A DNA stretch of 64,000 nt from Pseudomonadales bacterium (GTDB taxonomy: Bacteria > Pseudomonadota > Gammaproteobacteria > Pseudomonadales > DC-out160). The stretch is taken from NCBI GenBank assembly GCA_019090455.1, contig JAHRWA010000067.1:1-64000 (forward strand), given 5' to 3'. Under the pieces are notes generated by a model. It had not been told where the DNA came from. It made no database searches and worked only from the letters and a program-made list of their open reading frames with translations. Below, in pieces: positions 29,301 through 36,718 of the stretch. A program made the translations under genes and the position numbers. Position 1 is the stretch's first letter; every line of letters starts with the position of its first letter.

Positions 29301-31975
29301 TAACGTTAGTCTTGCCAAAGAGCTTAAGCCATCGTATCCATCAGCTCAATCAACAAGAAGGCTGCACGCTTTATATGAGTTTGTTGGCTGTCTTCAATAT
29401 CCTCTTGGCGCGCTATACGGGGCAACAAATTGTTAATGTAGGCTCTCCCATAGCCGGTAGAAACCGGGAAGAGATAGAACCTTTGATCGGTTTTTTTATC
29501 AACACTTTAGTCATGAGTGTTGATGTGTCGAGTAACCCGTCTTTTATAGAATTATTGCGACGAGTTCGAGAGGTGGCTTTGGGTGCTTATGCCAATCAAG
29601 ACCTGCCATTTGAAAAATTAGTAGAAGAGTTGAATCCACCACGTGATCTGAGTCGAACACCTCTGTTCCAAGTCTTCTTAAACGTACTAAACCTGCCTAC
29701 CATAGAAACCAGTATGGAAGCTCTTAAGGTAGAAAGTCTAGAGAGGGAAGAATTCGAAGCACAATCTAAATTCGATTTAACGCTATATGTTAAGGAAGTT
29801 AAGGCAGTTAAAGAGGCTGAAGGCGAAATAAAGGGAAGCGATGATTTAACAAAAGATATTGAGGAATCAGGAAAGTCTATTGTACTAAACCTTGTTTATA
29901 ACCGGGCATTGTTTAGTGCTGACCGAATGGCGTTACTACTAGAACATTTTCAAATGATATTAAATCAGGTAGTGACTAATCCAGATGAGGGGGTTGATTC
30001 TCTTTCTTTCTCTAATGGAATGTCTCATGCATGCGCCTCTCTTCCCGTGTTAGAGCAAGCAATCCCACGAGTGGAGTATGAAAGCCCATTGGCTAGTTTC
30101 GAAAGGCATGCGTTGAAAAATGGATCGTCGATTGCAGTAACTGATCAATGGGGAGAGTGGAGTTATCAACAACTTGATGATGCCAGTACGCGATTAGCTA
30201 ACGCACTGATGAGTGGCCAGTTAAAAATAGAGACGGGTGACTGTGTCGCAATCTATGCTGCCCGGCAAGCCAATTTGGTAGTGGCATTATTAGGGTGTTT
30301 TAAAGCCCGTATTCCTTTCGCGCTACTCGATCCGGCTCATCCCCATGGGAAGCTGGTAACAATGTACCGCTCTTTAGGAAAAGCAGTGTGGTTACAACTG
30401 TCCACTAGAGCTTTGCCTGAACAGCTTGAGGCTGGATTATCAAAGCAATCTTCTAACCGACGTTTAACGTTAGCGTCAGAATATCCCCTTATGGTTGAGC
30501 AGTTGGAACTCAATACCACAGCTCCCTTAGTATCATTAGAATCACAAAGTGAAGACGATATTGCTTACTACAGCTTTACCTCGGGAACCACGGGGGAACC
30601 GAAGCTCATTGCTACCAGCGTCAATCCGCTGGGTCATTTTCTACATTGGTATCAAGAGACTTTTGATTTTACCCAACAAGATCGCTTTAGCGTGTTGTCT
30701 GGTTTAGGGCATGATCCTTTATTGAGAGATATTTTCACACCATTGTCTGTGGGTGCTCAGTTGCATATGCCTAATACCGATACTTTATTGGAGTCTGGCT
30801 GCTTGGCCCAGTGGTTTGTTGATAATGCCATTACAGTCACTCATCTGACGCCGTCTATTGCCCACTTGATTCTTGATAATGAACAGCCGTTGCAATCGGA
30901 TACACTGCGATTAGTGTGTTATGGCGGTGAAGAATTGAGAGCGCATGATCTGGAGAAGATGAGAGCCTTTGCATCGCAAGCAAAAATGATTAACTTCTAC
31001 GGTGCTACTGAAACCCCGCAAGCTGTTTCTTACAAAGAGTTGTCTTTCATTGAAAATCAAAGCCCTTTGATCGGAGATCTCATTACCGTGGGCCAAGGTA
31101 TTGAAGGCGTCGATATCTTGGTCCTGAATAGTGAAGGACGGTTAGCAGCAATAAGTGAAGTCGGTGAGGTTTGTATTCGTACGCCTTATTTATCCCAAGG
31201 TTATCTAAATGACAGAGCCTTAACCGAGCAGCGATTCAAAATTGTTAATTGGAGTAGTACTGAAGAGCGAGTGTATTTCACTGGCGATCAGGGACGATAC
31301 TGTATTAACGGGGACGTAGAGCTGTTGGGACGATCTGACAGTCAGGTTAAAGTGCGCGGCAATCGAATTGAGCTAGGTGAAATCGAAGCCGCATTGAATA
31401 CAGTGGAATGGATACAGCAGGCGTGTGTATTGGTACAAGAGGCTGACTTAGTGGTTGCCTTTTTGACGGCGACTGACAAAGAGGCGGGGGCATTGGATGC
31501 TACGCTTGTTAACCCATTACGTGCTTCACTTTCTGCAACGTTACCGGAGTTCATGATCCCCAGTGTTTTTAGGCTGGTGGATCGCATACCGTTAACGCCC
31601 AGTGGCAAGATGAATAGAGGATTGTTGCCGAAGGTCAACCCGACACAAATCACTGGTGTTGAATATGTCGAGCCCACTACCGATGTGGAAAAACTGGTTG
31701 CAGCTATGTGGCAGGATATTTTGAATGTTGAAAGAGTGGGATTGAAGGATAACTTTTTCCATCTCGGTGGACATTCATTATTAGCAACAAAAATAGTGGC
31801 AAGAATCAGAACGCAATACGCAATCGAGCTACCGCTGCGATCCTTATTCGAAGAGCCAACTCTGGAGAATCTGACGAAGTTTGTGGAGACGACATTGTGG
31901 GTTCGGGAGACCGAGGAGGGGAAGGTTGATGATGACTCGCAAGTGGATGCCGACCGGGAGGAGTTTGAGCTTTAA
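23327..31975 (+). CDS. Non-ribosomal peptide synthetase 1: docking-C-A-T-C-T-C-A-T
   Basis: A complete NRPS gene, 2882 aa. Domain order by approximate residue: TubC-type N-terminal docking domain 1-58; C1 70-520 (HHIVSDG 218); A1 540-1030 (TSGSTG 698); T1 1060-1130 (GGHSL 1089); C2 1155-1605 (HHIISDG 1294); T2 1643-1715 (GGHSL 1678); C3 1745-2220 (HHMITDG 1877); A2 2250-2765 (TSGTTG 2418); T3 2780-2850. Module 2 has no A domain. A1 pocket residues, by alignment to GrsA, read D-L-W-N-N-A-L-T-Y-K, which resembles alanine-type codes from memory (weak). A2 has GHDPLLRDIF in place of the FDxS motif, giving D-P-R-H-C-G-F-Q-A-K, which I do not recognise. There is no thioesterase, so another protein must finish the chain. 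ATG 23327 follows AAAAGG. Confidence 0.93.
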   Translation: MTVVEFLSSLAKKDIRLWLEEGNLRFNAPEGAFTAEVRDEIVARKPEIIAFLSRVTKYVDTPIALASRDEPLSLSYSQQRLWLLDQLDPGSAAYSMPVILRLEGELDVNVLQQVLASIVKRHEILRTRFDVVDGVAVQVIDPPSANWPLSVTELKLGLELNDSPGAQRQDALRKLIQEEVAAPFDLLAGPVFRTRLIKLSDSSSSSSSADEYILLANMHHIVSDGWSMGVLVKEVSSLYAALSAGTSILLPPLPLQYADYAVWQRQWLSGEVLERQLDYWRKQLEGVAVLALPTDHLRSAVVSDAGAEFTFDLPDELTQNLQALALDKEVTLFMLLLAAFNVLLHRYTAQSDICVGSPIANRSRQELDSLIGCFVNTLAFRNDLSGDPTFSELLEQVKEHARSAYEHQDVPFERLVDELGVARDMSHTPLFQTFFVLQNQHEFSTLELGGLKVSPVDLDIRTSKFDLSLAMAESEKSLAGKFSYRTQLFDEESIQRLVANWQCLLNAIVSNPNEKIAKLNLLSQSEKRRLVVDLNLTKTQSFVEHEYCLHQLFEKQVEISPNKIALVFGDKRMSYEELNAKSNQLARVLQRFKLQPDSLVGLCVERGIEMVVAIYGILKSGAAYVPLDPAYPKDRLRHMLSHSGASVLLTQNHLRALMPETNAEIVCLDDFSDKIGKENQHNLNIAVQANQLAYVIYTSGSTGVPKGVAIEHRNTAALVDWAKTVYSQDDLNGVLAGTSICFDLSVWEIFVTLSCGGKLIIAENALELPDIPAAHEVRLVNTVPSVIASLLRENAIPPQVRVINLAGEALKQTLVDALHNKVGIERVYDLYGPSEDTTYSTFGLRTAGGRANIGRPIQNTQTYILDKYLAPVPYGVPGELFVAGGGVARGYLNEPKLTAEKFLSNPFKDNRMYQTGDLVRYLPDGKLEYLGRIDDQVKVRGFRIELGEVELAVLQHVAIEETLVTTREADDEEGVDRLLVCFIVVKSDCQLESTGPNSLRMFLKEKLPDYMIPSEFVLLDEFPLTPNGKVDRRKLLATIPSLNKLSDPSEQAFIAPRSEVEIQLALIWKQVLGLDTVGVRDNFFDLGGHSLIATQVLSRMRLQFKLELPLRTIFVNPTIESIAIAIQTAQKDQSHPTSNAGPIVAFPRDSQTEIPLSFAQQRLWLIDKIESGSVAYNMPAAFRVNGALDPDILQQAMDAIIERHEILRTTFREDNDSVTQCVHAVANSSFKKKQPHYFSTQNLSHLQGDILEKAINYHVMAEATQGFNLSAGPLLRIRILDLAQDEYVVLATMHHIISDGWSMGVLISELQTLYGAFQRGEPSPLNPLPIQYADFSVWQRDWLQGDVLDQQLHYWQKNLSNAPLTVLPTDFPRTNDANYQGDVELFRVGKELTQRLDTLSKAEGCTLYMTLMAAVNVLLSRYSEQQDIVIGTPIANRNRVELEPLIGFFVNTLAIRTDLSEDPSFITIVRRVKESTLGAYAHQDVPFERLLDELQLERDLSRSPLFQVLFAFQNTLDSQSLTLNQSGTLNHSITMPGFDMVPMESSSQQVKFDLSINMSLVDGEIQGSISYKTGLFTQETIAAMTGYLVKVLDRVAVTPSLTLSSMPVWYRKDSLLTDEVLNDNLALTVTASSQDLSLKDVSYLGPRNEIETVVQRSWETVLKRENISITSDFFELGGHSLLANRIVSRLRRRFKVKLPLRQLFENPTIEGIASLIEDALADGQHFQMASAASKIPLADRQQKLPLSFAQERMWFLDQLDPGGAAYNLPIALRLTGKLEPEILQLAFTELVIRHEILRTTFHVEDDEVWQEIHPVDEWPLPIVDLSHLSVDAANAELQALATKEATQGFDLSTGPLMRTSLIKLPISTQRALLATMHHMITDGWSLGLLMQELSALYDAFSKGVAPSFSPLEIQYADYAFWQRHWLDGQRLDGQRLDGRSVKESQFKDEGIDVSLKEQIDYWRAQIKPESFVLNLPTDFPRENKQSLAGGSVTLVLPKSLSHRIHQLNQQEGCTLYMSLLAVFNILLARYTGQQIVNVGSPIAGRNREEIEPLIGFFINTLVMSVDVSSNPSFIELLRRVREVALGAYANQDLPFEKLVEELNPPRDLSRTPLFQVFLNVLNLPTIETSMEALKVESLEREEFEAQSKFDLTLYVKEVKAVKEAEGEIKGSDDLTKDIEESGKSIVLNLVYNRALFSADRMALLLEHFQMILNQVVTNPDEGVDSLSFSNGMSHACASLPVLEQAIPRVEYESPLASFERHALKNGSSIAVTDQWGEWSYQQLDDASTRLANALMSGQLKIETGDCVAIYAARQANLVVALLGCFKARIPFALLDPAHPHGKLVTMYRSLGKAVWLQLSTRALPEQLEAGLSKQSSNRRLTLASEYPLMVEQLELNTTAPLVSLESQSEDDIAYYSFTSGTTGEPKLIATSVNPLGHFLHWYQETFDFTQQDRFSVLSGLGHDPLLRDIFTPLSVGAQLHMPNTDTLLESGCLAQWFVDNAITVTHLTPSIAHLILDNEQPLQSDTLRLVCYGGEELRAHDLEKMRAFASQAKMINFYGATETPQAVSYKELSFIENQSPLIGDLITVGQGIEGVDILVLNSEGRLAAISEVGEVCIRTPYLSQGYLNDRALTEQRFKIVNWSSTEERVYFTGDQGRYCINGDVELLGRSDSQVKVRGNRIELGEIEAALNTVEWIQQACVLVQEADLVVAFLTATDKEAGALDATLVNPLRASLSATLPEFMIPSVFRLVDRIPLTPSGKMNRGLLPKVNPTQITGVEYVEPTTDVEKLVAAMWQDILNVERVGLKDNFFHLGGHSLLATKIVARIRTQYAIELPLRSLFEEPTLENLTKFVETTLWVRETEEGKVDDDSQVDADREEFEL
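29102..29146 (+). repeat. 15-bp x3 in-frame tandem repeat in NRPS 1
   Basis: ttggatggtcagagg occurs twice exactly and once as ttggatggtcgcagt, encoding LDGQR, LDGQR and LDGRS. It lies in C3 at the point where other C domains read WL.G..L..QL.YW, so it lengthens a surface loop. Confidence 0.88.
29789..29815 (+). repeat. 9-bp x3 in-frame tandem repeat in NRPS 1
   Basis: gttaaggaa, gttaaggca and gttaaagag encode VKE-VKA-VKE inside a Lys/Glu-rich insert near the end of C3. Confidence 0.7.
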
Positions 31976-31995
31976 GTTCTGTGGTGACCGTTCCT

Positions 31996-32040
31996 GATGT
32001 GGTTAACGCCTTTGATGTGGCTAACGCCTTTGATGTGGCT
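31996..32040 (+). repeat. 18-bp tandem repeat just after the NRPS 1 stop
   Basis: gatgtggttaacgccttt, gatgtggctaacgccttt and the half unit gatgtggct lie head to tail, beginning about 20 bp after the NRPS 1 stop codon. The 179-bp gap to the next gene holds nothing else that I recognise. Confidence 0.85.
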
Positions 32041-32154
32041 ACACGACGGATTCTCTGGATTGTGTTGACAGGTGGGTATGGATATTACTTGAGAACGACT
32101 CAACTAACGGTTAAAGTTCGCTCCTTTAATGAGACCCACAGATGAGGAAAATTG

Positions 32155-32919
32155 ATGGATATTCAAGGTAAAGTTGTAGCAATCACTGGTGGCGGACGTG
32201 GTATTGGGCGAGCTGTCGCATTGACACTAGCCGCTAAGGGCGCCAAATTGGCATTGTTAGATCTCGATGAAGCAGCAATGGCTGAGACGGTTAAACTGGT
32301 CAGCGAAGCCGGTTCTGAGGCCAGAGCCTATGTTTGTAACGTCGCTGATGAGGCGACTGTAGAGAAAACTTTCAGTCAAATCGTAGCGGATTTCGGTACG
32401 CTGCACGGCTTATTGAATAACGCCGGTATTCTCCGGGATGCCACTTTGATTAAAGTAAAAGACGGCAAAGTCATCAAAAAAATGACCGCTGAAAACTTTA
32501 GTCTTGTTGTGGATGTTCACATGAAAGGCTCTTTCTTATGTGCTCGTGAAGCCGCAGCACAGATGGTTGAATTGGGCGTAGAAGAAGGCTGTATTGTAAA
32601 CCTATCTTCCGGCGCATTTCGTGGCAACTTCGGTCAAACCAATTATTCCGCTGCTAAAGCCGGTATCGTTGCGATGAGTCGAGTATGGTCTAAAGAACTG
32701 GCTCGTTTCAACATCCGATCCATGGCTATCGCACCAGGAACCATTGACACTGAATTATTACGAACCATGCCACCTGCGGCGCTAGAAGGTTTGGCTAAGA
32801 CAATTCCATTGGGTCGTATCGGTGATGTTAAGAACATTGCACAAACGGTAATTATGATATTCGAAAATGATTACCTGACCGGTGATGTTATCGATGTTAA
32901 TGGTGGAATGTTTTTATAG
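32155..32919 (+). CDS. SDR-family oxidoreductase (FabG-like)
   Basis: A 254-aa classical SDR. Cofactor motif TGGGRGIG is at residues 11-18, D36-L-D follows strand 2, NNAG is at 88-91, catalytic Ser 151/152, and Y164-x3-K168. The C-terminal SGDVIDVNGG-like ending (TGDVIDVNGGMFL) is typical of FabG/PhaB and related 3-oxoacyl reductases. ATG 32155 is preferred over the overlapping TTG at 32152 because GAGGAAA lies 7 nt upstream. It lies downstream of NRPS 1 in the same direction but behind a repeat-containing gap, so co-transcription and a tailoring role are possible but unproven. A fatty-acid role is equally likely. Confidence 0.88.
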   Translation: MDIQGKVVAITGGGRGIGRAVALTLAAKGAKLALLDLDEAAMAETVKLVSEAGSEARAYVCNVADEATVEKTFSQIVADFGTLHGLLNNAGILRDATLIKVKDGKVIKKMTAENFSLVVDVHMKGSFLCAREAAAQMVELGVEEGCIVNLSSGAFRGNFGQTNYSAAKAGIVAMSRVWSKELARFNIRSMAIAPGTIDTELLRTMPPAALEGLAKTIPLGRIGDVKNIAQTVIMIFENDYLTGDVIDVNGGMFL

Positions 32920-32972
32920 AATATAGTCGTTACAGGGTCTGTTGATTTAATCGATTGATCTGAAAGTGCCTT

Positions 32973-33019
32973 TTTTGTAGGTTATGCGGTTGTCGTTTGG
33001 AGGCTCGTAACCTACAAAA
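32973..33019. repeat. 12-bp perfect inverted repeat
   Basis: TTTTGTAGGTTA (32973-32984) and TAACCTACAAAA (33008-33019) with a 23-nt centre, about 50 bp after the SDR stop. The T-run is on the outer left and the A-run on the outer right, so neither strand has a terminator-type U-tail. The remainder of the 335-bp gap to the hydrolase gene holds nothing recognisable. Confidence 0.7.
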
Positions 33020-33254
33020 TAAGGTATTCATTGCTACATCCAGTCTATTTTTTATTAGGCAATCCCCTGCCTTTAAATCACCTGATCAATCGGTGGAAGC
33101 TCTTCAGTAAGATAATTCACTATCTTGTGCACACACGTAATCAAATAATGGTACAGACCACGAGTTTCGGGGACTGACAGATGCTATAGTTTTCCTAATT
33201 GCTAGATTCCTAATTTAAATATTGTTTCATCGCATTTCTTTTTTGGGTAGATTT

Positions 33255-34283
33255 ATGCCGTACTTACCAATGGTAATAATATGTTTGTTTTTCACGACGA
33301 TTCTAGGCTGTAACGGCTCAAGCTTGGACAATTCGGAAGAAAATACGAATGAAGTGACAGAATACCAAGACGTTCTTTCTTCGTTATCCTATATGACAGG
33401 CTATCCTGTTGGCGTAAATGTAGAGAGAACAATTGCCATGACAGTTTGGTTCCCAGAACAATATGACGAGCTAATGCCCGTTATCATTGTTTCACATGGA
33501 GGCATGGGAAGTATTAATGGACACAGGCAGTTTTTACACCTCGCCAAAGAATACACAAGCAATGGCTATGTTTCGATACACATCAATCATCCTACCTCGA
33601 AAACTACAGGCAATGAGGCACAAGAACTAGCGTTTCATCTCTGGGATCGTCCTTCTGATGTTATTGCAGTGCTGAATGCTCTCGAAAATGACACTCTATC
33701 TTTAGGCCCACTGACCGCCTCCCTAGATCTGAATTCAATTGGTTTCATTGGGCACTCTTTAGGAGCTTATACTGGTCATGCTGTTGCGGGGGGTAGATTT
33801 GTTGATCCTACAAACTCTAATGCTGAATGGGGTTTTCACGATGAGAGAATAAAAGCCGTTGTATTATTGTCTCCTCAAGGCTTTGACGCATTTGGTAGTT
33901 TCGATGAAGAGCATAGTCTCGACATGACTTCTTCACTCAATAGCTGGCAGGATATTAATATTCCAAGTTATTGTCTTGTTGGTGAAGCTGAAAAAGACGG
34001 TGTGGCGGGTGTGTCCGACTTAACTTCTTGTCCGGAGTGTTTTCGCTTGATTGATTGGAGACTTTTTCCATTTTACCGCTATCCCTTAGACGGTACGAGA
34101 TACCTTTCAATTATTCCTATGCAAAATCATCATCAAATGGGAGAGGGTGGAAGTGATGAAGTTAAGGAATTTATTTCTAAGAATTCCCGATTGTTTTTTG
34201 ATTTTTATCTGAAGAGCGAAGGAGAAGCAGACAAGATAGGGGATGAGAATAATTCTGTTGGTGCAATAAAATATAATCGATGA
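33255..34283 (+). CDS. Alpha/beta-hydrolase lipoprotein (PAF-acetylhydrolase/dienelactone hydrolase-like)
   Basis: A predicted membrane-anchored esterase of 342 aa. The N-terminal hydrophobic segment ends in ILGC with the lipidated Cys at 19. The fold signatures are SHGGMG near 80 (oxyanion region) and the nucleophile elbow GHSLGAY with Ser168. MQNHHQMGEGG near the C-terminus probably supplies the catalytic His. The frame is open back to TTG 33222, which would add basic residues to the signal peptide; neither start has a strong ribosome site, so the start is uncertain. A related hydrolase lipoprotein gene lies 0.9 kb downstream. The substrate is unknown. Confidence 0.78.
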   Translation: MPYLPMVIICLFFTTILGCNGSSLDNSEENTNEVTEYQDVLSSLSYMTGYPVGVNVERTIAMTVWFPEQYDELMPVIIVSHGGMGSINGHRQFLHLAKEYTSNGYVSIHINHPTSKTTGNEAQELAFHLWDRPSDVIAVLNALENDTLSLGPLTASLDLNSIGFIGHSLGAYTGHAVAGGRFVDPTNSNAEWGFHDERIKAVVLLSPQGFDAFGSFDEEHSLDMTSSLNSWQDINIPSYCLVGEAEKDGVAGVSDLTSCPECFRLIDWRLFPFYRYPLDGTRYLSIIPMQNHHQMGEGGSDEVKEFISKNSRLFFDFYLKSEGEADKIGDENNSVGAIKYNR

Positions 34284-34372
34284 TGTTATATTTTTGTAGG
34301 TTTTTTTCTAATACAGAATGAGTCTGGAGCAAACGCAAGAGAGAGCAATGAGCCACTTATTTTCATGTTCCT

Positions 34373-34801
34373 CTAAAACTCGTATTCCCAAACAAGCTCT
34401 AGCATAGAAAAAAGAAAAACGCCTAGCCCCATGCCAATAAAAAGTCGTAATGTATTTCCGACGTCGACAGAGAATGTCATCTCTAAACCCTTTTCAATAA
34501 AAAAAACCATCACAAAAACCGCTGAAATAAGCGTGTTTCGCAATAGTGATCTATTACTATTAAAACCTAAGTAGATTATTGGGCAAACCACTGCGCCTAT
34601 ATACAACCCCATACATCTAGCACATAGGCCTAGCTGTATTTCGCCGAGAGTAAAACTTCTGTTTTCTTTTCTATGACAAATAAAATGTAATATATCTTCG
34701 AATAACTCAAGCTGTAACAAGGGTAGCAATGAAGAGATTACAAAAAAAAGACATATGTAGCGAACAAGATGTAACGGATAGGGGCTTTTTGTTTTATGCA
34801 T
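34373..34801 (-). CDS. DUF2085 membrane protein
   Basis: A 142-aa protein with about four transmembrane helices. The DUF2085 signature is present: an FICHRKENRSFTLG block (about residues 39-52) followed by LCARCMGLYIG. The conserved Cys/His residues suggest metal or redox binding, but the family has no established function. It lies on the opposite strand between the two alpha/beta-hydrolase genes. Confidence 0.75.
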   Translation of the reverse strand: MHKTKSPYPLHLVRYICLFFVISSLLPLLQLELFEDILHFICHRKENRSFTLGEIQLGLCARCMGLYIGAVVCPIIYLGFNSNRSLLRNTLISAVFVMVFFIEKGLEMTFSVDVGNTLRLFIGMGLGVFLFSMLELVWEYEF

Positions 34802-35152
34802 ATAATTCTTACCTTCTATTTACATACCCGTCTGTTGTCCAGTCGTCAAATAGTTTATTTGGTTTATACAAAAAACTACATTAGCCTTGTTTTTTCGACC
34901 TAATTGCAGCGAAACCTACCACAGTCTGGAATGAAAATTACAAGAATAATGGAAATATTTATTGTAATTGTTTGATATGAACTTTAGGTATATTTCCTAA
35001 ACCTTAAAGTTTAGTATTAGCGGCTTTTTTTAAAACCGAATGGAGTTGGAAAAGCACGAATCACTGCTATCGTTTTAATGCGAAAGTTCTCTGAATACGA
35101 AAGTTCTTTGAATACAACAATTAGCAGCACATTAATAACTTGGGAATATATT
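34802..35152. other. Intergenic region without a recognisable gene
   Basis: AT-rich divergent gap. TTGGGAA at 35140-35146 is the likely ribosome site for the next gene. The stretch 35078-35152 is open in frame with it but has no ribosome site or signal-peptide character. Confidence 0.35.
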
Positions 35153-36532
35153 ATGTTGGAGAAGTCATATAGGAATAATCGTAGCTTAAGAGGCATGATT
35201 ATATTCGTATTACTCGGTTTCGTTATACTAGGGTGTGGAGTTGAAAATCTAATTCCTCGTAATAACAACCCCCTCTTAGGCCGAGGGGATATTGATTATT
35301 GCGTGAGTGAAATGCTGGCTGAAAATCCAGACATTGAAGATTTATCTGATGTCGGCAATAGTGCCTCAGGATTAAATATATTTTGGCCTAACTCCGCATT
35401 AAATCACGAGACGAAAAGTGCTTCGGGTTACCCTGTCGTTATTTTCCTGCACGGACAGCCAGCTAGCATTAATACATTCAATACAGAAGCGCAATGGGCT
35501 ACCGATAATGGGTACGTTGCTATCAATTTTAACTACCGGCAAAAAAATATCCTGCAATCTATAGAAGATATCGATTGCGGTGTTAAGTGGATTAAGGCGC
35601 ATCACGATACGCTAAATGAACCAATGGATGTCGAACGTATTGCACTCGTCGCTCACTCTTTTGCGGGCATGCCTGGCCACTTGATTGGCGCTGGAGCCAC
35701 TCGAGAAAAAATAGAAAACAGTCCGTATTGGGATACTCGAACTAATGATTTAGTCTTTACCGAATCGCTTCACGATTGGATGAATGTCGAAAATACAGAG
35801 GGTCATCGACTTAATGACTACAGTAGTGATGTCGCTTCAGTGGTTATCATTAATTCATCTTCCGATGCTGTTCTCGCGACATCGGGAGGCTCATTACTAT
35901 TAAACTATGATGTTAATGATTTGGAAGATTGGGTAGCTCCCTCTCCCTACCATTTTCCGGAATTGGTGCCAGAGGCTATTTTGCCGGGCAGTGTGTCTTA
36001 CTGCGATGAAACTGGGGAGTTTAAAAATGCAGGCAACGACACAGACAACGAAACAGTGACATATTTTTTTCTTGAATCTGAAAACATTTTAGAATGCGCT
36101 GAAACCTCTCCAGATCAATGGGAGATTGCAATTGCGGGTACCGCTCAAAGTAGTACGGATATGTTAAATATATTATCGTTTTACCACGTACCGGATAGCC
36201 CTGTGAAAGCAAGTGGTGGTACTCCCTATTTGTTATTAACGGGGCATTTAGACCCTAAGGTTCCCTCGGTTAACTCCTATGGCTCTCTGCATTATCTCAC
36301 TTTAGACAGCTTGAGTGAGCCTTTCGATATTCGACCTTATGGCGCGACTCAGTTGGTGGCTCATTTTGATCAAGGTCATGGCTTCGATCAATTTTCTGCA
36401 AGTATTCATGCCTTCATTTCAGCGAGTATCGGAGATCCGACTGGACCGGAGAATGATATCAATATTGATCATTGCGCATTGACTACTGAGGATTGCCGTC
36501 AAATAGGCCATTTGGATGAATTGGCCCTCTGA
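35153..36532 (+). CDS. Alpha/beta-hydrolase lipoprotein
   Basis: A 459-aa predicted lipoprotein: basic N-terminus (LEKSYRNNRSLRG), hydrophobic core, lipobox VILGC with Cys28. The hydrolase part has FLHGQPAS near 98-105 (oxyanion HG), DCGVKWIKAHHD near 141-152, and the nucleophile elbow AHSFAGMPGH with Ser169. LLTGHLDPKVP near the C-terminus probably carries the acid and HFDQGHGFDQF the His. It is related in layout to the hydrolase gene upstream but longer, with an insertion of about 120 residues. ATG 35153 was chosen because GGGAA lies about 8 nt upstream. Substrate unknown. Confidence 0.75.
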   Translation: MLEKSYRNNRSLRGMIIFVLLGFVILGCGVENLIPRNNNPLLGRGDIDYCVSEMLAENPDIEDLSDVGNSASGLNIFWPNSALNHETKSASGYPVVIFLHGQPASINTFNTEAQWATDNGYVAINFNYRQKNILQSIEDIDCGVKWIKAHHDTLNEPMDVERIALVAHSFAGMPGHLIGAGATREKIENSPYWDTRTNDLVFTESLHDWMNVENTEGHRLNDYSSDVASVVIINSSSDAVLATSGGSLLLNYDVNDLEDWVAPSPYHFPELVPEAILPGSVSYCDETGEFKNAGNDTDNETVTYFFLESENILECAETSPDQWEIAIAGTAQSSTDMLNILSFYHVPDSPVKASGGTPYLLLTGHLDPKVPSVNSYGSLHYLTLDSLSEPFDIRPYGATQLVAHFDQGHGFDQFSASIHAFISASIGDPTGPENDINIDHCALTTEDCRQIGHLDELAL

Positions 36533-36564
36533 CTAATGAGTTAGCGATAACATGCAAGTAAGTC

Positions 36565-36629
36565 GTCAGGCTCATGTTGGGATTGGAATAGATTATTACA
36601 GTATTTTTCAATCCCAATATGAGCCTGAC
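36565..36629. terminator. Long hairpin between convergent genes
   Basis: Arms of 21 nt at 36565-36585 and 36609-36629 pair at 20 positions, with one G-T wobble, around a 23-nt loop. Arm ends read GTCAGGCTCAT and ATGAGCCTGAC. It lies 32 bp after the hydrolase stop, with a convergent nitrilase-like gene beyond. There is no U-tract, so it may be a transcript-stabilising or bidirectional stop structure, not a standard terminator. Confidence 0.65.
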
Positions 36630-36718
36630 TCAGGTTTGCTAGAGAGAATCTGACTCGACTTCTATTTTTATTCTAACAGAACAAAAATTGTGTTTAAAAT
36701 AACAATAGCCAATAACCC

